A DNA stretch of 64,000 nt, from assembly GCA_026398275.1 (NCBI GenBank), contig JAPLTF010000014.1, forward strand, positions 24,713 through 88,712. The letters run 5' to 3'. Positions 10,394-20,249 of the stretch are shown here, in pieces. How positions within the stretch are numbered: the stretch's first letter is position 1; every line of letters begins with the position of its first letter. Both the position numbers and the translations under genes were made by a program. Under the pieces are notes generated by a model. It saw only the letters and a program-made list of their open reading frames with translations. It made no database searches and was not told the DNA's origin. This DNA comes from Verrucomicrobiota bacterium. GTDB taxonomy: Bacteria > Verrucomicrobiota > Verrucomicrobiia > Chthoniobacterales > Terrimicrobiaceae.

Positions 10394-11571
10394 GGGCGGG
10401 CGGGCGGTTCGCCGAGCATCTCCTCGAGGATTTCCACGGTCCGCCCGGTGGCGCGGAACGGCAGATTTTCTCCAAGGTGGGCGCGGATTTCCTTGTAGCC
10501 CTCCTCCATCAACCGCCGGTCCTCCTTATTTTCGAGCAACCTTTTCACCCCGGCGGCAATGGCATCCGGGCGGCAGTTCAGTCCCAGAAGTTCGGGCACG
10601 AGCGGGCGCTGGAGGATGATGTTCGGCATGGCGATGAACGGGATCTTCTTCCACATCCAGAGGAGCAGCCATTCGATCCGGCTCACCCAGCCAAGGTCAT
10701 AAACGGTCACCTGCGGAGCGCCGGCGACGGCGGCCTCCAGCGTCGCCGAGCCGGTTTTGACCACGGCAACATCGCACGCCAGCAGAGCGTCGGTCGCGCG
10801 GTCGACGACGACCTGGATGGAAGGCGGGAAGTGGGCCCGGGCCATCCGCACCAGCGGAGCGGGCACCGGCACGAGGAATTTGATCGAGGGATCGCGTGAC
10901 AGGACCCTTGCCGCAGCCGCAAGGCGCGGGCCGAGGACCCGGATTTCCGAAGGCCGCGATCCCGGAAGAAGCGCGACCAATTTCTCTCCCGCCTCCACGC
11001 CGAACTCCCTCCTCAGGAGCTCGCGGCTGCGCGATCCCCGGACAGATTCCAGAAGCGGGTGACCCACCCAGTCCGCACGGCAGCCCGCATCCGATAACCG
11101 TTTTGCCGACCACTCAAATGGCGTTGCCACCCGGGTGACGAGGGGCGCGAATTGAAGCCCGGCTTTCCCGGTTCTCTGCCAGGACCTCGGGGGGAAAAAG
11201 TAGAGGGTGGGCACGCCTGCCTTCCGGAAAAATGTCAGCTTTCTGCAATTGAATCCGCCCCAGTCGCAGAGCACTGCCGCATCGATCGGGTGGGCGTGCA
11301 AAAACCGGTGCAGCTTGAACGACAGCCATCGCGCCCGCAGGTAGATGAGCAGGACCGAGATCAGGCCGATGGCGCTGCAGTTTGTCGTGTCGGCAATCCA
11401 CGTGCCGCCGGAGCGCTTCACGACCCCGCCCAATCGCCTGCCCCCGAGCGCATGGAGGACGATGTCCGGGTGCCGCTCCGCCAGACGTTCGGCGAGTTGC
11501 GCGGTGCAGGCATCCCCGGACAGATCGCCGGCGATAAACAGGACTGAGCGGCGGTGGTTGGAACCGGGCAT
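10390..11571 (-). CDS. lpxB: Lipid-A-disaccharide synthase
   Basis: 'VLFIAGDLSGDACTAQLAERL', 'CDWGGFNCRKLTFFRKAGVPTLYFFPPRSW', 'LLPGSRPSEIRVLGP', typical LpxB motifs. Confidence 0.88.
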   Translation of the reverse strand: MPGSNHRRSVLFIAGDLSGDACTAQLAERLAERHPDIVLHALGGRRLGGVVKRSGGTWIADTTNCSAIGLISVLLIYLRARWLSFKLHRFLHAHPIDAAVLCDWGGFNCRKLTFFRKAGVPTLYFFPPRSWQRTGKAGLQFAPLVTRVATPFEWSAKRLSDAGCRADWVGHPLLESVRGSRSRELLRREFGVEAGEKLVALLPGSRPSEIRVLGPRLAAAARVLSRDPSIKFLVPVPAPLVRMARAHFPPSIQVVVDRATDALLACDVAVVKTGSATLEAAVAGAPQVTVYDLGWVSRIEWLLLWMWKKIPFIAMPNIILQRPLVPELLGLNCRPDAIAAGVKRLLENKEDRRLMEEGYKEIRAHLGENLPFRATGRTVEILEEMLGEPPARP

Positions 11572-11590
11572 GGCGGAACAATGGATTTAC

Positions 11591-11651
11591 CCCGAAAACG
11601 GCGATTCTTGTAGAGGAATTCTGAAAGAATTTCTCAATCCCCGTTTTCGGG
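11591..11651. repeat. 61-bp imperfect palindrome upstream of lpxB
   Basis: Outer arms CCCGAAAACGG / CCGTTTTCGGG are perfectly complementary; inner arms GATT/AATC and GAGGAATTC / GAATTTCTC. Confidence 0.75.
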
Positions 11652-11718
11652 TTTACAGAACCGCTTCACCAACGGCAAAGAAATATGGCGGGGAGCCACG
11701 CCGGAAATCTCACGGTCG

Positions 11719-11795
11719 CGTTGTAGGGGTGCTCTCTGAGCGCCCATCCGCGCTTGCCTGCCGGGCGATCCGGGGTCACGGACCCCGGCTACAGC
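11719..11795. repeat. Intergenic GC-rich palindromic repeat with TTGTAG...GGCTACAG ends
   Basis: TTGTAGGGGT...GGGGTCACGGACCCCGGCTACAG. Ends resemble those at 31694-31755 and 46229-46383. Confidence 0.45.
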
Positions 11796-11834
11796 CTTGC
11801 GGCCTCCCAAACCGGAGTGTGTGAGATATGCGAA

Positions 11835-12275
11835 CTAATTCGGCTCCGGGTTGCCGCGTCCCCCGGAACTCCGGTGGCACAGAAGGGTCACCGGGATGGC
11901 GAGGGCAACCGCGCCCAGAAGATCCAGCCACGAATGGTAGCCGAGAAACACGATGAGCCACCCGTAGAGCGCAGCGGCTGGAACGGTAAGCAGTGCCGAC
12001 CGGCGATCGAGCAGAAAAAAGGAAGTCGCCAGCGTGAGAAAAAATGTCATGTGGCCGCTCGGAAACCCCCGGTGCTCCGCCCACAGCGGCATCCAGTGGT
12101 TGATGTGCGCGAGAAGATACGTCACCAGAAGCGCAATTCCGGCGCGGGACATTAATGCCGTCACGCGACCCCTGTTCCCTCGAAGCATTGCCACGCCGCA
12201 GACGAGAAAAACGCAAATCAGGGCCGGGTTTACGGCATCGGCGATCCAGTCCAATTGTTGATGACTCATGCCCAT
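11835..12275 (-). CDS. PAP2-family phosphatase (membrane)
   Basis: 'HRGFPSGHMTFFLTLATSFFLL' and 'GWLIVFLGYHSWLDLLGAVALAI' match PAP2 motifs. Confidence 0.75.
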   Translation of the reverse strand: MGMSHQQLDWIADAVNPALICVFLVCGVAMLRGNRGRVTALMSRAGIALLVTYLLAHINHWMPLWAEHRGFPSGHMTFFLTLATSFFLLDRRSALLTVPAAALYGWLIVFLGYHSWLDLLGAVALAIPVTLLCHRSSGGRGNPEPN

Positions 12276-12373
12276 GGGATCGCGCGCCGACGCCGCCCGG
12301 GTCGCGGGAGACTTGCTTCAGGTATGGACGCCGCTGCCGGCAGCACACAAAACCGGCGCGCCAGCACGGGTTC

Positions 12374-13969
12374 CTACACCTTTCCGCAGATCGCGACCTT
12401 GAGGCCCAGCTCGTTCATCGCGGCGGCCTTCGCGTAGAGCGCGCGGCGGGCACCGGCTTTGCTCGGGGCGTAGGCGACCTGAATGTGGTTGCTTTTGTGG
12501 CGGGCCATCATCTGGTCGCGGGTCACCCCTTGAAGGACGGCATGCATGATCGGCCACTGCGGGGTAGTCAAATTCCAGCGGTCCTCGGTCTCCGCCTGCG
12601 GAAGTTCGACGACTTCAGCGAGGCCGGTATCGAATTTCAAAACCCCATCGGCGACAAAAACCCGGCTCCAGACAATCCAGCCCGGCTTACTGATCCCCTT
12701 GAGCGTCCCTCCGCCGAGGCGGAAATACATCGAGGGCTGGCGCTCGCTGGAGGCTCCGGCCCATCCGCCGGTGAAATGCTCCGGAGGCGCGGCTCCGCTG
12801 ATGAGAAACACCCAGACATAGGCGTCGAGCTTGTCGTCCGTATACTGGCGTCCCCAGCGCAGATCGTGGAGCGTATTTTCGGGGGCATATCCCAGCTCCT
12901 TCCAGATCCGGTTGGTGATCAGCCCGTCGAGCCCGGCGCATTCGTCCACCTCGTTGAAGTGGGGGATCGCCTCGCCGGCAAAAAGCTCGCGGCCGTCCTC
13001 GGAATAAACCGGCGGACGATCCACGTTGTTCAGCGTGCCCTCAACGAGGTCGGATGCCGGCGCGAGGTCCTTGAGCCCCTGCTGGTATTGGATGCCGATC
13101 GTCGCGCAGCCGAATTCGTCGGCGATCCGCACGGCGGCGATATACATTTTGCACTGCTGGAGGATCTGGTGCTCGGTGAGGTCTGTTTCCTCGTTCCCGC
13201 CGAGGCGGAACTGAAGGCCCCTGTCCTTATACCAGTTGAAGACCGCCCAGGCTTCCTCGTCGCGGACGGTCAGCATCTTCGCATACAGCGACGACTGGCT
13301 GAGGCGCTCCTTGTAGACGCCCGTCTTGTGGAGGAGTTCGTCGGGGATGATCGCGTTATACATGCCCATGCAGCCTTCGTCGAAAATTCCCATGATCGCC
13401 TTCTCGCGGCGGAGCTTGCGGGCGAATTTCTTGCCGAGGGACGAGGAGCTTTCCGGCACATCGGCCTTTTTGAACGGCACCACATGGGACTCGTCGTGTT
13501 TGACCTTTCCCTTTCTCAGCCAGCGGCGGAGGCCGTTGAGAAAATATTCGTCGGTGAAGTCCTCGCTCCAGAGCGTGCTGTAGTTCACCCCGGCCTTGGT
13601 GAGCGAACCGTTGAGGTTGAGCATGCCCACGAGGCCCGGCCATGTGCCGCTCCAGTTGGCGAGCGTAAGGATCGGTCCCTCGTGCGAGATGAGCCCGTGA
13701 AGCAAGTGGTGGCTGTATTGCCAGACCGCCTCGGCGACGATGAGCGGGGCATCCGCCGGAATGTCGCGGAAGACCTGCATGCCATACTTCTGGCTGTCGA
13801 TGAAACCGTGTCCCTTCTCCGGAATAAATGAGTGGGCGCGCTTCACCGACCAGCCTTCCTTCTCGAGCGCCGCGGTGATCTGCTGCTCCATCGCGGCTTG
13901 CGCCGCTTCGCATTTTTGGTTGGCCGAGGTTCGGAGATCGCCATTGGCGACGAGATAGACAGTGTTCAT
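12374..13969 (-). CDS. L-fucose/L-arabinose isomerase-like protein
   Basis: 531-aa ORF; '[40 protein letters not shown]' and overall layout resemble the fucose isomerase family. No closer assignment is possible without a search. Confidence 0.6.
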   Translation of the reverse strand: MNTVYLVANGDLRTSANQKCEAAQAAMEQQITAALEKEGWSVKRAHSFIPEKGHGFIDSQKYGMQVFRDIPADAPLIVAEAVWQYSHHLLHGLISHEGPILTLANWSGTWPGLVGMLNLNGSLTKAGVNYSTLWSEDFTDEYFLNGLRRWLRKGKVKHDESHVVPFKKADVPESSSSLGKKFARKLRREKAIMGIFDEGCMGMYNAIIPDELLHKTGVYKERLSQSSLYAKMLTVRDEEAWAVFNWYKDRGLQFRLGGNEETDLTEHQILQQCKMYIAAVRIADEFGCATIGIQYQQGLKDLAPASDLVEGTLNNVDRPPVYSEDGRELFAGEAIPHFNEVDECAGLDGLITNRIWKELGYAPENTLHDLRWGRQYTDDKLDAYVWVFLISGAAPPEHFTGGWAGASSERQPSMYFRLGGGTLKGISKPGWIVWSRVFVADGVLKFDTGLAEVVELPQAETEDRWNLTTPQWPIMHAVLQGVTRDQMMARHKSNHIQVAYAPSKAGARRALYAKAAAMNELGLKVAICGKV

Positions 13970-14034
13970 AATCGGGAGATAATGGAGATTGGATCATAAC
14001 GGTTCTGTGTGCAAAATGAAGAGGAATCACTGAC

Positions 14035-15138
14035 ATGCCATTGTTTTTCGTCTCCTCCGCTCTTCGCTCATGGGTCGAAGTCGATCCCGGCGCACTCCGC
14101 CACAACCTGGCTTTTGTCCGGAAGACCATCGGGCCAAAACCGGAGATCCTCGCCGTGGTCAAAGCGAACGCCTACGGTCACGGAACTGCGCAGGTGGCAA
14201 AGGCGCTCGCGCATGATGTGGCGGTTTTTGGCGTGGCCAACCTCTCTGAGGCGCACGCGGTCCTCGCTGCGGACACCGGCCGGCCGGTCATGCTCCTAAG
14301 CCCGTGCCTTCCCTCGGAGCGCGAGGAGGCTGTGGCGGCGGGGCTGATCGTCACTGTTTCGAGCGCGGACGAGGCGGAGGGGTTCGCGGCCATAGGCCCG
14401 GCGGTGGTGAACTTCAAAGTCGATACCGGCATGGGCCGCATTGGATTTCACGGCGAGGCCGCAGCGCAGGAAATCGCCCGCATCGCCGGACGGGTGCGCA
14501 TCCACAGCATCTCGACCCATCTGCCGTGCTCGGATGAGGACGAGGCATTCACCCGGAGCCAGCTCGAAAGGTTTTCCGGGATGCTCGCGGACTTCCGCAG
14601 GCTTGTTCCTGAAGCCAGGATCCATTCGCTCAACAGCGCGGGGATTTTGAGGTTTCCGGAACACGCGGAGGACATCGTCCGGGCCGGGCTGATCCTCTAC
14701 GGGCACTCGCCGCTCCCGGAGTTTCAAAGCGAACTCCGGCCGTCACTCACCTGGAAGACGCGCGTGACCTTGGTGAAGGATCTGCCGGAAGGCGCAGGCG
14801 TCTGCTACGGCCGCACGTTCATCACGACGCGCCCGACCCGCACGGCAGTTCTCGCCGTGGGTTACGCGGATGGATTTCCCCGCCAGGTCTCCGGCAAGGG
14901 AGCCTGCGTGCTGATCCGCGGCCGCCGCTGCGCGCTGCTCGGCCGGGTGACCATGGACCAAATCGTCGTGGATGTGACCGGCATCGGCGACGTCAGCCCG
15001 GGCGAGGAGGCGGTCATCCTCGGCAGCCAGGGCCGCGAAACCATCACCGCCGACGACCTCGCCGCCCAGGCGGACACCATCTCCTGGGACATCCTCACCG
15101 GCATCAAAGGCCGCGTCGCAAGGATCTATCCGGACTGA
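14035..15138 (+). CDS. alr: Alanine racemase
   Basis: 'SWVEVDPGALRHNLAFVRK', PLP motif 'AVVKANAYGHG', 'NFKVDTGMGRIGF', 'AVLAVGYADGFPR'. Confidence 0.93.
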   Translation: MPLFFVSSALRSWVEVDPGALRHNLAFVRKTIGPKPEILAVVKANAYGHGTAQVAKALAHDVAVFGVANLSEAHAVLAADTGRPVMLLSPCLPSEREEAVAAGLIVTVSSADEAEGFAAIGPAVVNFKVDTGMGRIGFHGEAAAQEIARIAGRVRIHSISTHLPCSDEDEAFTRSQLERFSGMLADFRRLVPEARIHSLNSAGILRFPEHAEDIVRAGLILYGHSPLPEFQSELRPSLTWKTRVTLVKDLPEGAGVCYGRTFITTRPTRTAVLAVGYADGFPRQVSGKGACVLIRGRRCALLGRVTMDQIVVDVTGIGDVSPGEEAVILGSQGRETITADDLAAQADTISWDILTGIKGRVARIYPD

Positions 15139-15144
15139 TCTTTT

Positions 15145-15765
15145 TTACTGCGGCCCGCACGGAATGTGCGGCAGGATCCCGGCGACCAGATCGCCCATGG
15201 GAAGCGTGCCATCGAGCACAAGATCCGCTTGAGATTTCTGCGGAAGAACCCAGCTTTTCACCGATGGCCTGACCCATTGGTCGAACTGCGCCCTCACGCC
15301 GGCTTCGTCGCGTCCGCGATCGTGAACATCCCGCGCCAGGCGGCGGGCGAGGCAGACCTCCACATCGACGTCCACGTAGATCCGCAGATCGAGCAGCGCC
15401 GAAACTTCGGGAAAACAAAAAACAAAGATCCCCTCGATGATGACAACCGGCATGGCGGCGAACGACGCGGACTCCGGTTTCCGGGAGTGGGTGGCAAAAT
15501 CGTAAACCGGCACGTCGATGGAGAATCCGCCTTTCAGCCGCTCCAGATCGGCCCGCATCCGGCCGGCATCGAGCGCGGCGGGCTGGTCGAAATTGTTTTT
15601 ACTTCGATCCTCAACCGGCAGGTGACCGAGATCGCGGTAGTAGGAATCCAGGGAAAGCACCCCGCAAGTCGCTTCTCCCAGCTTGTGCTGCAAGGCCGTC
15701 GCCAGGCAGGATTTCCCGCTGCCCGAAGGTCCGGCAAGGCCGATGAAATACGGTTTCGGCGTCAT
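15145..15765 (-). CDS. Uridine kinase-like P-loop kinase
   Basis: 'FIGLAGPSGSGKSCLATALQ' Walker A; 'LSLDSYYRDLGHLPVEDRSKNNFDQPAALD', typical of uridine kinases. Confidence 0.85.
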   Translation of the reverse strand: MTPKPYFIGLAGPSGSGKSCLATALQHKLGEATCGVLSLDSYYRDLGHLPVEDRSKNNFDQPAALDAGRMRADLERLKGGFSIDVPVYDFATHSRKPESASFAAMPVVIIEGIFVFCFPEVSALLDLRIYVDVDVEVCLARRLARDVHDRGRDEAGVRAQFDQWVRPSVKSWVLPQKSQADLVLDGTLPMGDLVAGILPHIPCGPQ

Positions 15766-16934
15766 GGAACCGCTCGCCCGGCAGGCGGCTCAATCCCGGT
15801 GCTTTCGCACATGAGGCCGAAGATTTGCTGGATCTTCTGCAGCCCCTGCGGCAGCGGGCGGTTGCTGCAGATCATGGCTTTCGAGTCGGGGTCGGACGGA
15901 TGGAATCCGTGCATCCCCTTGATCGCTTTCCGGCCCATGAAGCTCGGCGCGATCTGCAGGCCGGGGTTCATCAGAAAAATCAGATCTCCGTATTGGGCGT
16001 CCGGAAAATAGACACCGAGCTCGTCGAGTTCATCGTCCGGAAGAATCCGCCCGGCGGGGTGATTGCCCAGAAAGACCTCAAGCTTTCGGCAGGCTTCGGC
16101 ATTGAGGCACCAGAACCGCCCCATCGTGGAATCGTAGAACGCGGCATAGTCGGTCCCGAACTTTAGCCCGAGCGTTTCGATTTCTTTTTGGAGATCCCAC
16201 CCCTGCCGGATGTCGTGCATGCCGTGGTCGGTGAAGACATACAGCCGGACATCTCCGTAGTTTTTCTTCGCGAGTTCGACGAGGTGACGGATGCGGCCGT
16301 CATACCACTTCAGCAGGTCGCCGACTTTCGGGGTCTGCGTGCCTTCGGCATGCATGAGCGCGTCGAGTTTTCCGAGGGAAATGTAAGCCAGCGAGATCTT
16401 CCCCTCGCCGAGCGACGCCTCGAGGTCGGCGAGCTTTCCCTCGTCTCCCTTGTTGCTGTCGTGGACATACCAGGATTTTCCCGCAGCCTGGAGCATGTCG
16501 AATATGCTCGTCCCCTCGGGCAGTCCGCCCGGAACCCAGATCCGCTTCCACTCGGCATAGTGGAAGATCGGGAGCAGGCGGAACGGCACGTTGTAGAGCT
16601 GGAAATATCCCGTGATCCCGCAGACTTTTTTCACCAGCTTCGACAGGTAATGCCGGACGCGCGCCCGCTCGGTGAGCCGCTCCGGGAGGAACCCCAGCCA
16701 TCGCACCCAGTCGAACGGCGAGCGGCGGCCGGGCACGAAGTAATACGACGACCAAAGCTTGTGGCCGGATGGCGTGAGGCCGGAAATGATCGAAGGATCG
16801 CAGGCGGAGGAATAGCCGAGAATCGTCTCCAGCGGCCGCCGGTCGGGAGCGATGTCGGAGAGAAATTCCGGATGCCGCCGCAGCACCTCCCAGCCCAGCG
16901 CGTCGATGAAGACAAAGAGCCCGAGCGTCTTCAT
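15762..16934 (-). CDS. Alkaline-phosphatase superfamily protein (phosphodiesterase/nucleotide pyrophosphatase-like)
   Basis: 'FVFIDALGWEVLRRHPEF' N-terminal metal site and 'LYVFTDHGMHDIRQGWDL'. Confidence 0.8.
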   Translation of the reverse strand: MKTLGLFVFIDALGWEVLRRHPEFLSDIAPDRRPLETILGYSSACDPSIISGLTPSGHKLWSSYYFVPGRRSPFDWVRWLGFLPERLTERARVRHYLSKLVKKVCGITGYFQLYNVPFRLLPIFHYAEWKRIWVPGGLPEGTSIFDMLQAAGKSWYVHDSNKGDEGKLADLEASLGEGKISLAYISLGKLDALMHAEGTQTPKVGDLLKWYDGRIRHLVELAKKNYGDVRLYVFTDHGMHDIRQGWDLQKEIETLGLKFGTDYAAFYDSTMGRFWCLNAEACRKLEVFLGNHPAGRILPDDELDELGVYFPDAQYGDLIFLMNPGLQIAPSFMGRKAIKGMHGFHPSDPDSKAMICSNRPLPQGLQKIQQIFGLMCESTGIEPPAGRAVP

Positions 16935-17782
16935 TTCAACCCCCGGGCTTTGCGCTCCTCACAGATGCCGAGATAGAGCGCGCGGTGGATCGTGTAGCGA
17001 TGGGCGAGGTTGAACGGGATCGTGTCGAGCCGCCCCTTGCGCACGGCATAGAGGAGATCGCGGACCATCTCCTTCGCGCATTGGACGGTCTGTTTGAACG
17101 GCTCGGGTTTGGATCCGAAGATGTCCACATACGCCCGCCCGTGGCGGTAGCGCTTTTTGTGCAGCCCGGGCAGCGTGAAATTGTGCGAGTGCTCGACGCG
17201 CGAATCGGCGACGAGGCGGAACCGCGCGCCGGCCTGCCGGCATTCCCTCGCCCACGCGAGATCTTCGGAATAGCCCTTGTCCTTGAACGGATGCTTCTCC
17301 CACAGGTCCCTGCGGAAACAGCACGCCACCGCGGAAAAAAAGTCCTCGTTCTCCTCCTTGATGTTCTTCGGGTCGTAGGCTCGCGCATAGTCATAGGCGA
17401 CGATAAAATCCGCGTCCTCCCTAGCCACCTGGACGCTCATCGCCGCCTCGACATCGCCGCGCTCCACCGGCGCGACCAATGTCGAAAGCCAGTCGTCGCT
17501 GAGCGGGATCGCATCGGCATTGAGAAAAACTATGATCGGTTCTTTTGTCATCCCCACCATCCGGTTGAGCACCGGGCCGGGCTCGTAGTCCTCGGGCGCG
17601 ATCTGGACGAGCTCATCGGGAGGAAACGCTTGGATCTCCTCCAGCGATCCATCGGTGGACCCGGAGTCGATCGCGTAAAGCCTCCAGCCCTTCCGGCGCT
17701 GGGTGCGCAGCGCGGTGAGCGTGCGCCGCGTGTAGGGCATCTCGTTTTTTGCCCGCATGATGATGGCGAGGGGTGTGCTCAT
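16931..17782 (-). CDS. Glycosyltransferase family 2
   Basis: 'MSTPLAIIMRAKNEMPYTRRTLTALRTQ...YAIDSGSTDGSLEEIQAFP...VFLNADAIPLSDDWL'. Start chosen at 17782 overlapping the upstream stop. Confidence 0.88.
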   Translation of the reverse strand: MSTPLAIIMRAKNEMPYTRRTLTALRTQRRKGWRLYAIDSGSTDGSLEEIQAFPPDELVQIAPEDYEPGPVLNRMVGMTKEPIIVFLNADAIPLSDDWLSTLVAPVERGDVEAAMSVQVAREDADFIVAYDYARAYDPKNIKEENEDFFSAVACCFRRDLWEKHPFKDKGYSEDLAWARECRQAGARFRLVADSRVEHSHNFTLPGLHKKRYRHGRAYVDIFGSKPEPFKQTVQCAKEMVRDLLYAVRKGRLDTIPFNLAHRYTIHRALYLGICEERKARGLK

Positions 17783-19032
17783 GGCTGGAATTCCGGTTTT
17801 GGGTAGAGGGAGAGGAGCTGTCGCGCGATCGCCGGCCAATCGTAGCGCATTTCCGCAAGATGGAATCCATTCTTTGCCAGGCTGGATCGCAAGCCGGGCG
17901 ATCCCGCGAGCGTGCGGAGCTTTTCGGCCATGGCTTCGGACTCTCCGCTGGGAGTCAGTAAAATATTCTCCGCATCGGTTGTAAAACCAGGTATCCCGCC
18001 CACGCGCGTGGCGATCACGGGCAGCGAGGCGGCCCAAGCCTCAAGGATCACAATCCCGAACGGCTCGTGCGCGCTCGGGAGCACAAAGACCTCGGCCGCG
18101 CGGAATGCGCCGGGCAGGGAAGGATCGTTGGGCGCGAGCCCCGGGATCCATGTCGCGCGGCGCTGCAATCCGCGCGCAGCGATTTCCTCACGCAGCTTGC
18201 GGCCGTATTCCTCCACGACCTCGGCACCAATCAGGACAAGGTGGTGGTCCGGAAGGCTCGCGGCCACGCTGGCAAACGCTTCGACGAGGAGGAGCTGGTT
18301 TTTTTGGGGATCGACCCGCGAGACGCAGAGGATGATCCGCTTCCCGCGAAGCTGCGGGAATTGATGGAAAAAATCTTCCGCCTGCGCGTCGCGAAACCTG
18401 GGGAGGTCCACGCCGTTCGGCTGGTAGTGCACCGACTGGCCGGGCCGCTCCTGGCGCATCGCATCATACTCATCCTGCCCGACGCAAAAGATCGCGCCGG
18501 CATCATCGAGGGTGTGGCGAGCCCCGAGAAGCAGGCCCGCCGCTTTTCCCCATTCGATCGTGCCCTTGGTGGGAGCCAGCATCTGCCGCGTCTGCTCGCC
18601 GGGAAGCGTGTGGTGTCCGCCATGGATCGAAACCGCATAGGGAATCCCGAGGCGTCTTGCCGCGAAGCGCACGCTCCCCCCCAGCCGGTGCTGCACATGG
18701 GCGTGAAAGAGGCTCGCAGATTTCTCCCGCCGGAGCGCATTGAGAAGCGACAGGGAAAAAGGATTCCCGCCTTTCAGCTCGAGCGCATGCCGCGCTTCGG
18801 GCGTCAACCCCCACCAGGGGAGCGAGTAGGGGAACCGGTGAATCTCGACGCCGCGAACCGTCTCCTTTCCCTCGCGCGCGAACATCGATGTCGCGTAGAT
18901 CGGGCTCTCGATTCCCAGCCGTGAGAACTCCCTCGCCAGATGAAAAACCACGCTCTCTGTCCCGCCCCACTTCGCCGGCACAAAGCGGCGCATCACGTGG
19001 ACGATCCGGCGGAAAGCGGGCGGCTCGCTCAT
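17779..19032 (-). CDS. Glycosyltransferase family 4
   Basis: 'MSEPPAFRRIVHVMRRFVPAKWGGTESVVFHLAREFSRLGIES...VFVLPSAHEPFGIVILEAWAASLPVIATRVGGIPGFT'. Confidence 0.9.
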   Translation of the reverse strand: MSEPPAFRRIVHVMRRFVPAKWGGTESVVFHLAREFSRLGIESPIYATSMFAREGKETVRGVEIHRFPYSLPWWGLTPEARHALELKGGNPFSLSLLNALRREKSASLFHAHVQHRLGGSVRFAARRLGIPYAVSIHGGHHTLPGEQTRQMLAPTKGTIEWGKAAGLLLGARHTLDDAGAIFCVGQDEYDAMRQERPGQSVHYQPNGVDLPRFRDAQAEDFFHQFPQLRGKRIILCVSRVDPQKNQLLLVEAFASVAASLPDHHLVLIGAEVVEEYGRKLREEIAARGLQRRATWIPGLAPNDPSLPGAFRAAEVFVLPSAHEPFGIVILEAWAASLPVIATRVGGIPGFTTDAENILLTPSGESEAMAEKLRTLAGSPGLRSSLAKNGFHLAEMRYDWPAIARQLLSLYPKPEFQP

Positions 19033-20249
19033 GGAGGATCGCGGTGCAGCGCCTCGCGCAAAAGGCTTCTCGCCCGGCTCAAACGGGTCATGAGATCCGC
19101 GCGAACGGCCTTGCTGGTTTCCGAATAGGCGGCCCTCCCCGCCAGCAGCCGACGGGTTTCGCGCACGAGTGCCGGGAAATCGCAGGACTCGACCGAGCCG
19201 ACCGCCTGGAGCCCGAACGGCGCGAGAAAATTGTCCACCTTCGACCCCCGGCTGATTCCGATCAGCGGCACATGATGGATCGATGCGAGGATGAGCAGAT
19301 GCAGGCGGCTGCTGATGATCACATCCATCCGGCGGGCGAGAGCCGTGATGTCGGCGGGTTCGGTGACCCCGGCAACGATCTGAAATGCTTCCGGCTTCAC
19401 GACGGCGGCCTGGAGCTTTTGCAGGAGGGCGAGATCGGTGATCGGATTCATCGGCAGCCCGACAATTTCCATGCCCGGGGTTTCGAGGATTTGATCGAGC
19501 GCCCCGACGAGTTCGCTCCAGCGCGTGATCTCGCGCTGCGCGCTGACGCAAAGCGCCACCCGCTGCACCCCCGGCTTTTCCAGGCGGGCAGTATCCGCAG
19601 CCGGCACCATCGGGAGCGGCCAGGGAGAGTCCGGCTGCAGCAGCGCGGAATCCGCGCCCGTCACGATGCGTTTGGGATCCAGGCCGCATCCGGCCAGCTC
19701 CCGTGCGCTCTCCGGATCGCGGGTCACGATCAACGAACAGGTCTCGAGCTCGGCGCGCAGTCCGGCCCGTGCTTTCGCCTCCATCGATGCCTCGATCGAG
19801 CGCCGGATTTTCAGGACGCCACCGGTGAGCCGGTCGGCAGTTTCCGCGAGCGCGAGCTTTTTTCCGCGAAGCTGATACTTGGCGGGATTGAGCTCGGTGT
19901 TCATTCCGACATTCCAGACGATCCGGCGGCATCCGGCTTCACGCGCGGCAGCGAGCAGCTCGCAGGCACGGTCCGGGTAGTCGGACAGCCCGGTCGCGCC
20001 GGCCCAGACGTAGACGTCATTCCGCGCGAGGACCTCCCGCATGGTCTCGGCGGAATACGGCACGACATCGAAACCGAACAGCGGACAGACATCCACCCCC
20101 AGCCTCTCCGCCGTGGCGGGATCATCCGTGCTCACCGTCAGCCGCGCCTCCGGCGCTTCCTCGCGCAGGATTTGAACGACGCAGGCCAGGATCGCCTCGT
20201 CGCCAATGTTGTTCCGCCCGAAGGGCACTCCTCCCACGAGAATTTTCAT
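19029..20249 (-). CDS. Polysaccharide pyruvyl transferase family protein
   Basis: 'MKILVGGVPFGRNNIGDEAILACVVQILR...ISSRLHLLILASIHHVPLIGISRGSKVDNFL', CsaB-like motifs. Confidence 0.88.
   Translation of the reverse strand: MKILVGGVPFGRNNIGDEAILACVVQILREEAPEARLTVSTDDPATAERLGVDVCPLFGFDVVPYSAETMREVLARNDVYVWAGATGLSDYPDRACELLAAAREAGCRRIVWNVGMNTELNPAKYQLRGKKLALAETADRLTGGVLKIRRSIEASMEAKARAGLRAELETCSLIVTRDPESARELAGCGLDPKRIVTGADSALLQPDSPWPLPMVPAADTARLEKPGVQRVALCVSAQREITRWSELVGALDQILETPGMEIVGLPMNPITDLALLQKLQAAVVKPEAFQIVAGVTEPADITALARRMDVIISSRLHLLILASIHHVPLIGISRGSKVDNFLAPFGLQAVGSVESCDFPALVRETRRLLAGRAAYSETSKAVRADLMTRLSRARSLLREALHRDPP

Noticed and set aside
12155-13831. 558-aa + strand ORF opposite the isomerase-like gene
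   Set aside because: Antisense shadow ORF in high-GC DNA; the opposite strand has better protein-like character.
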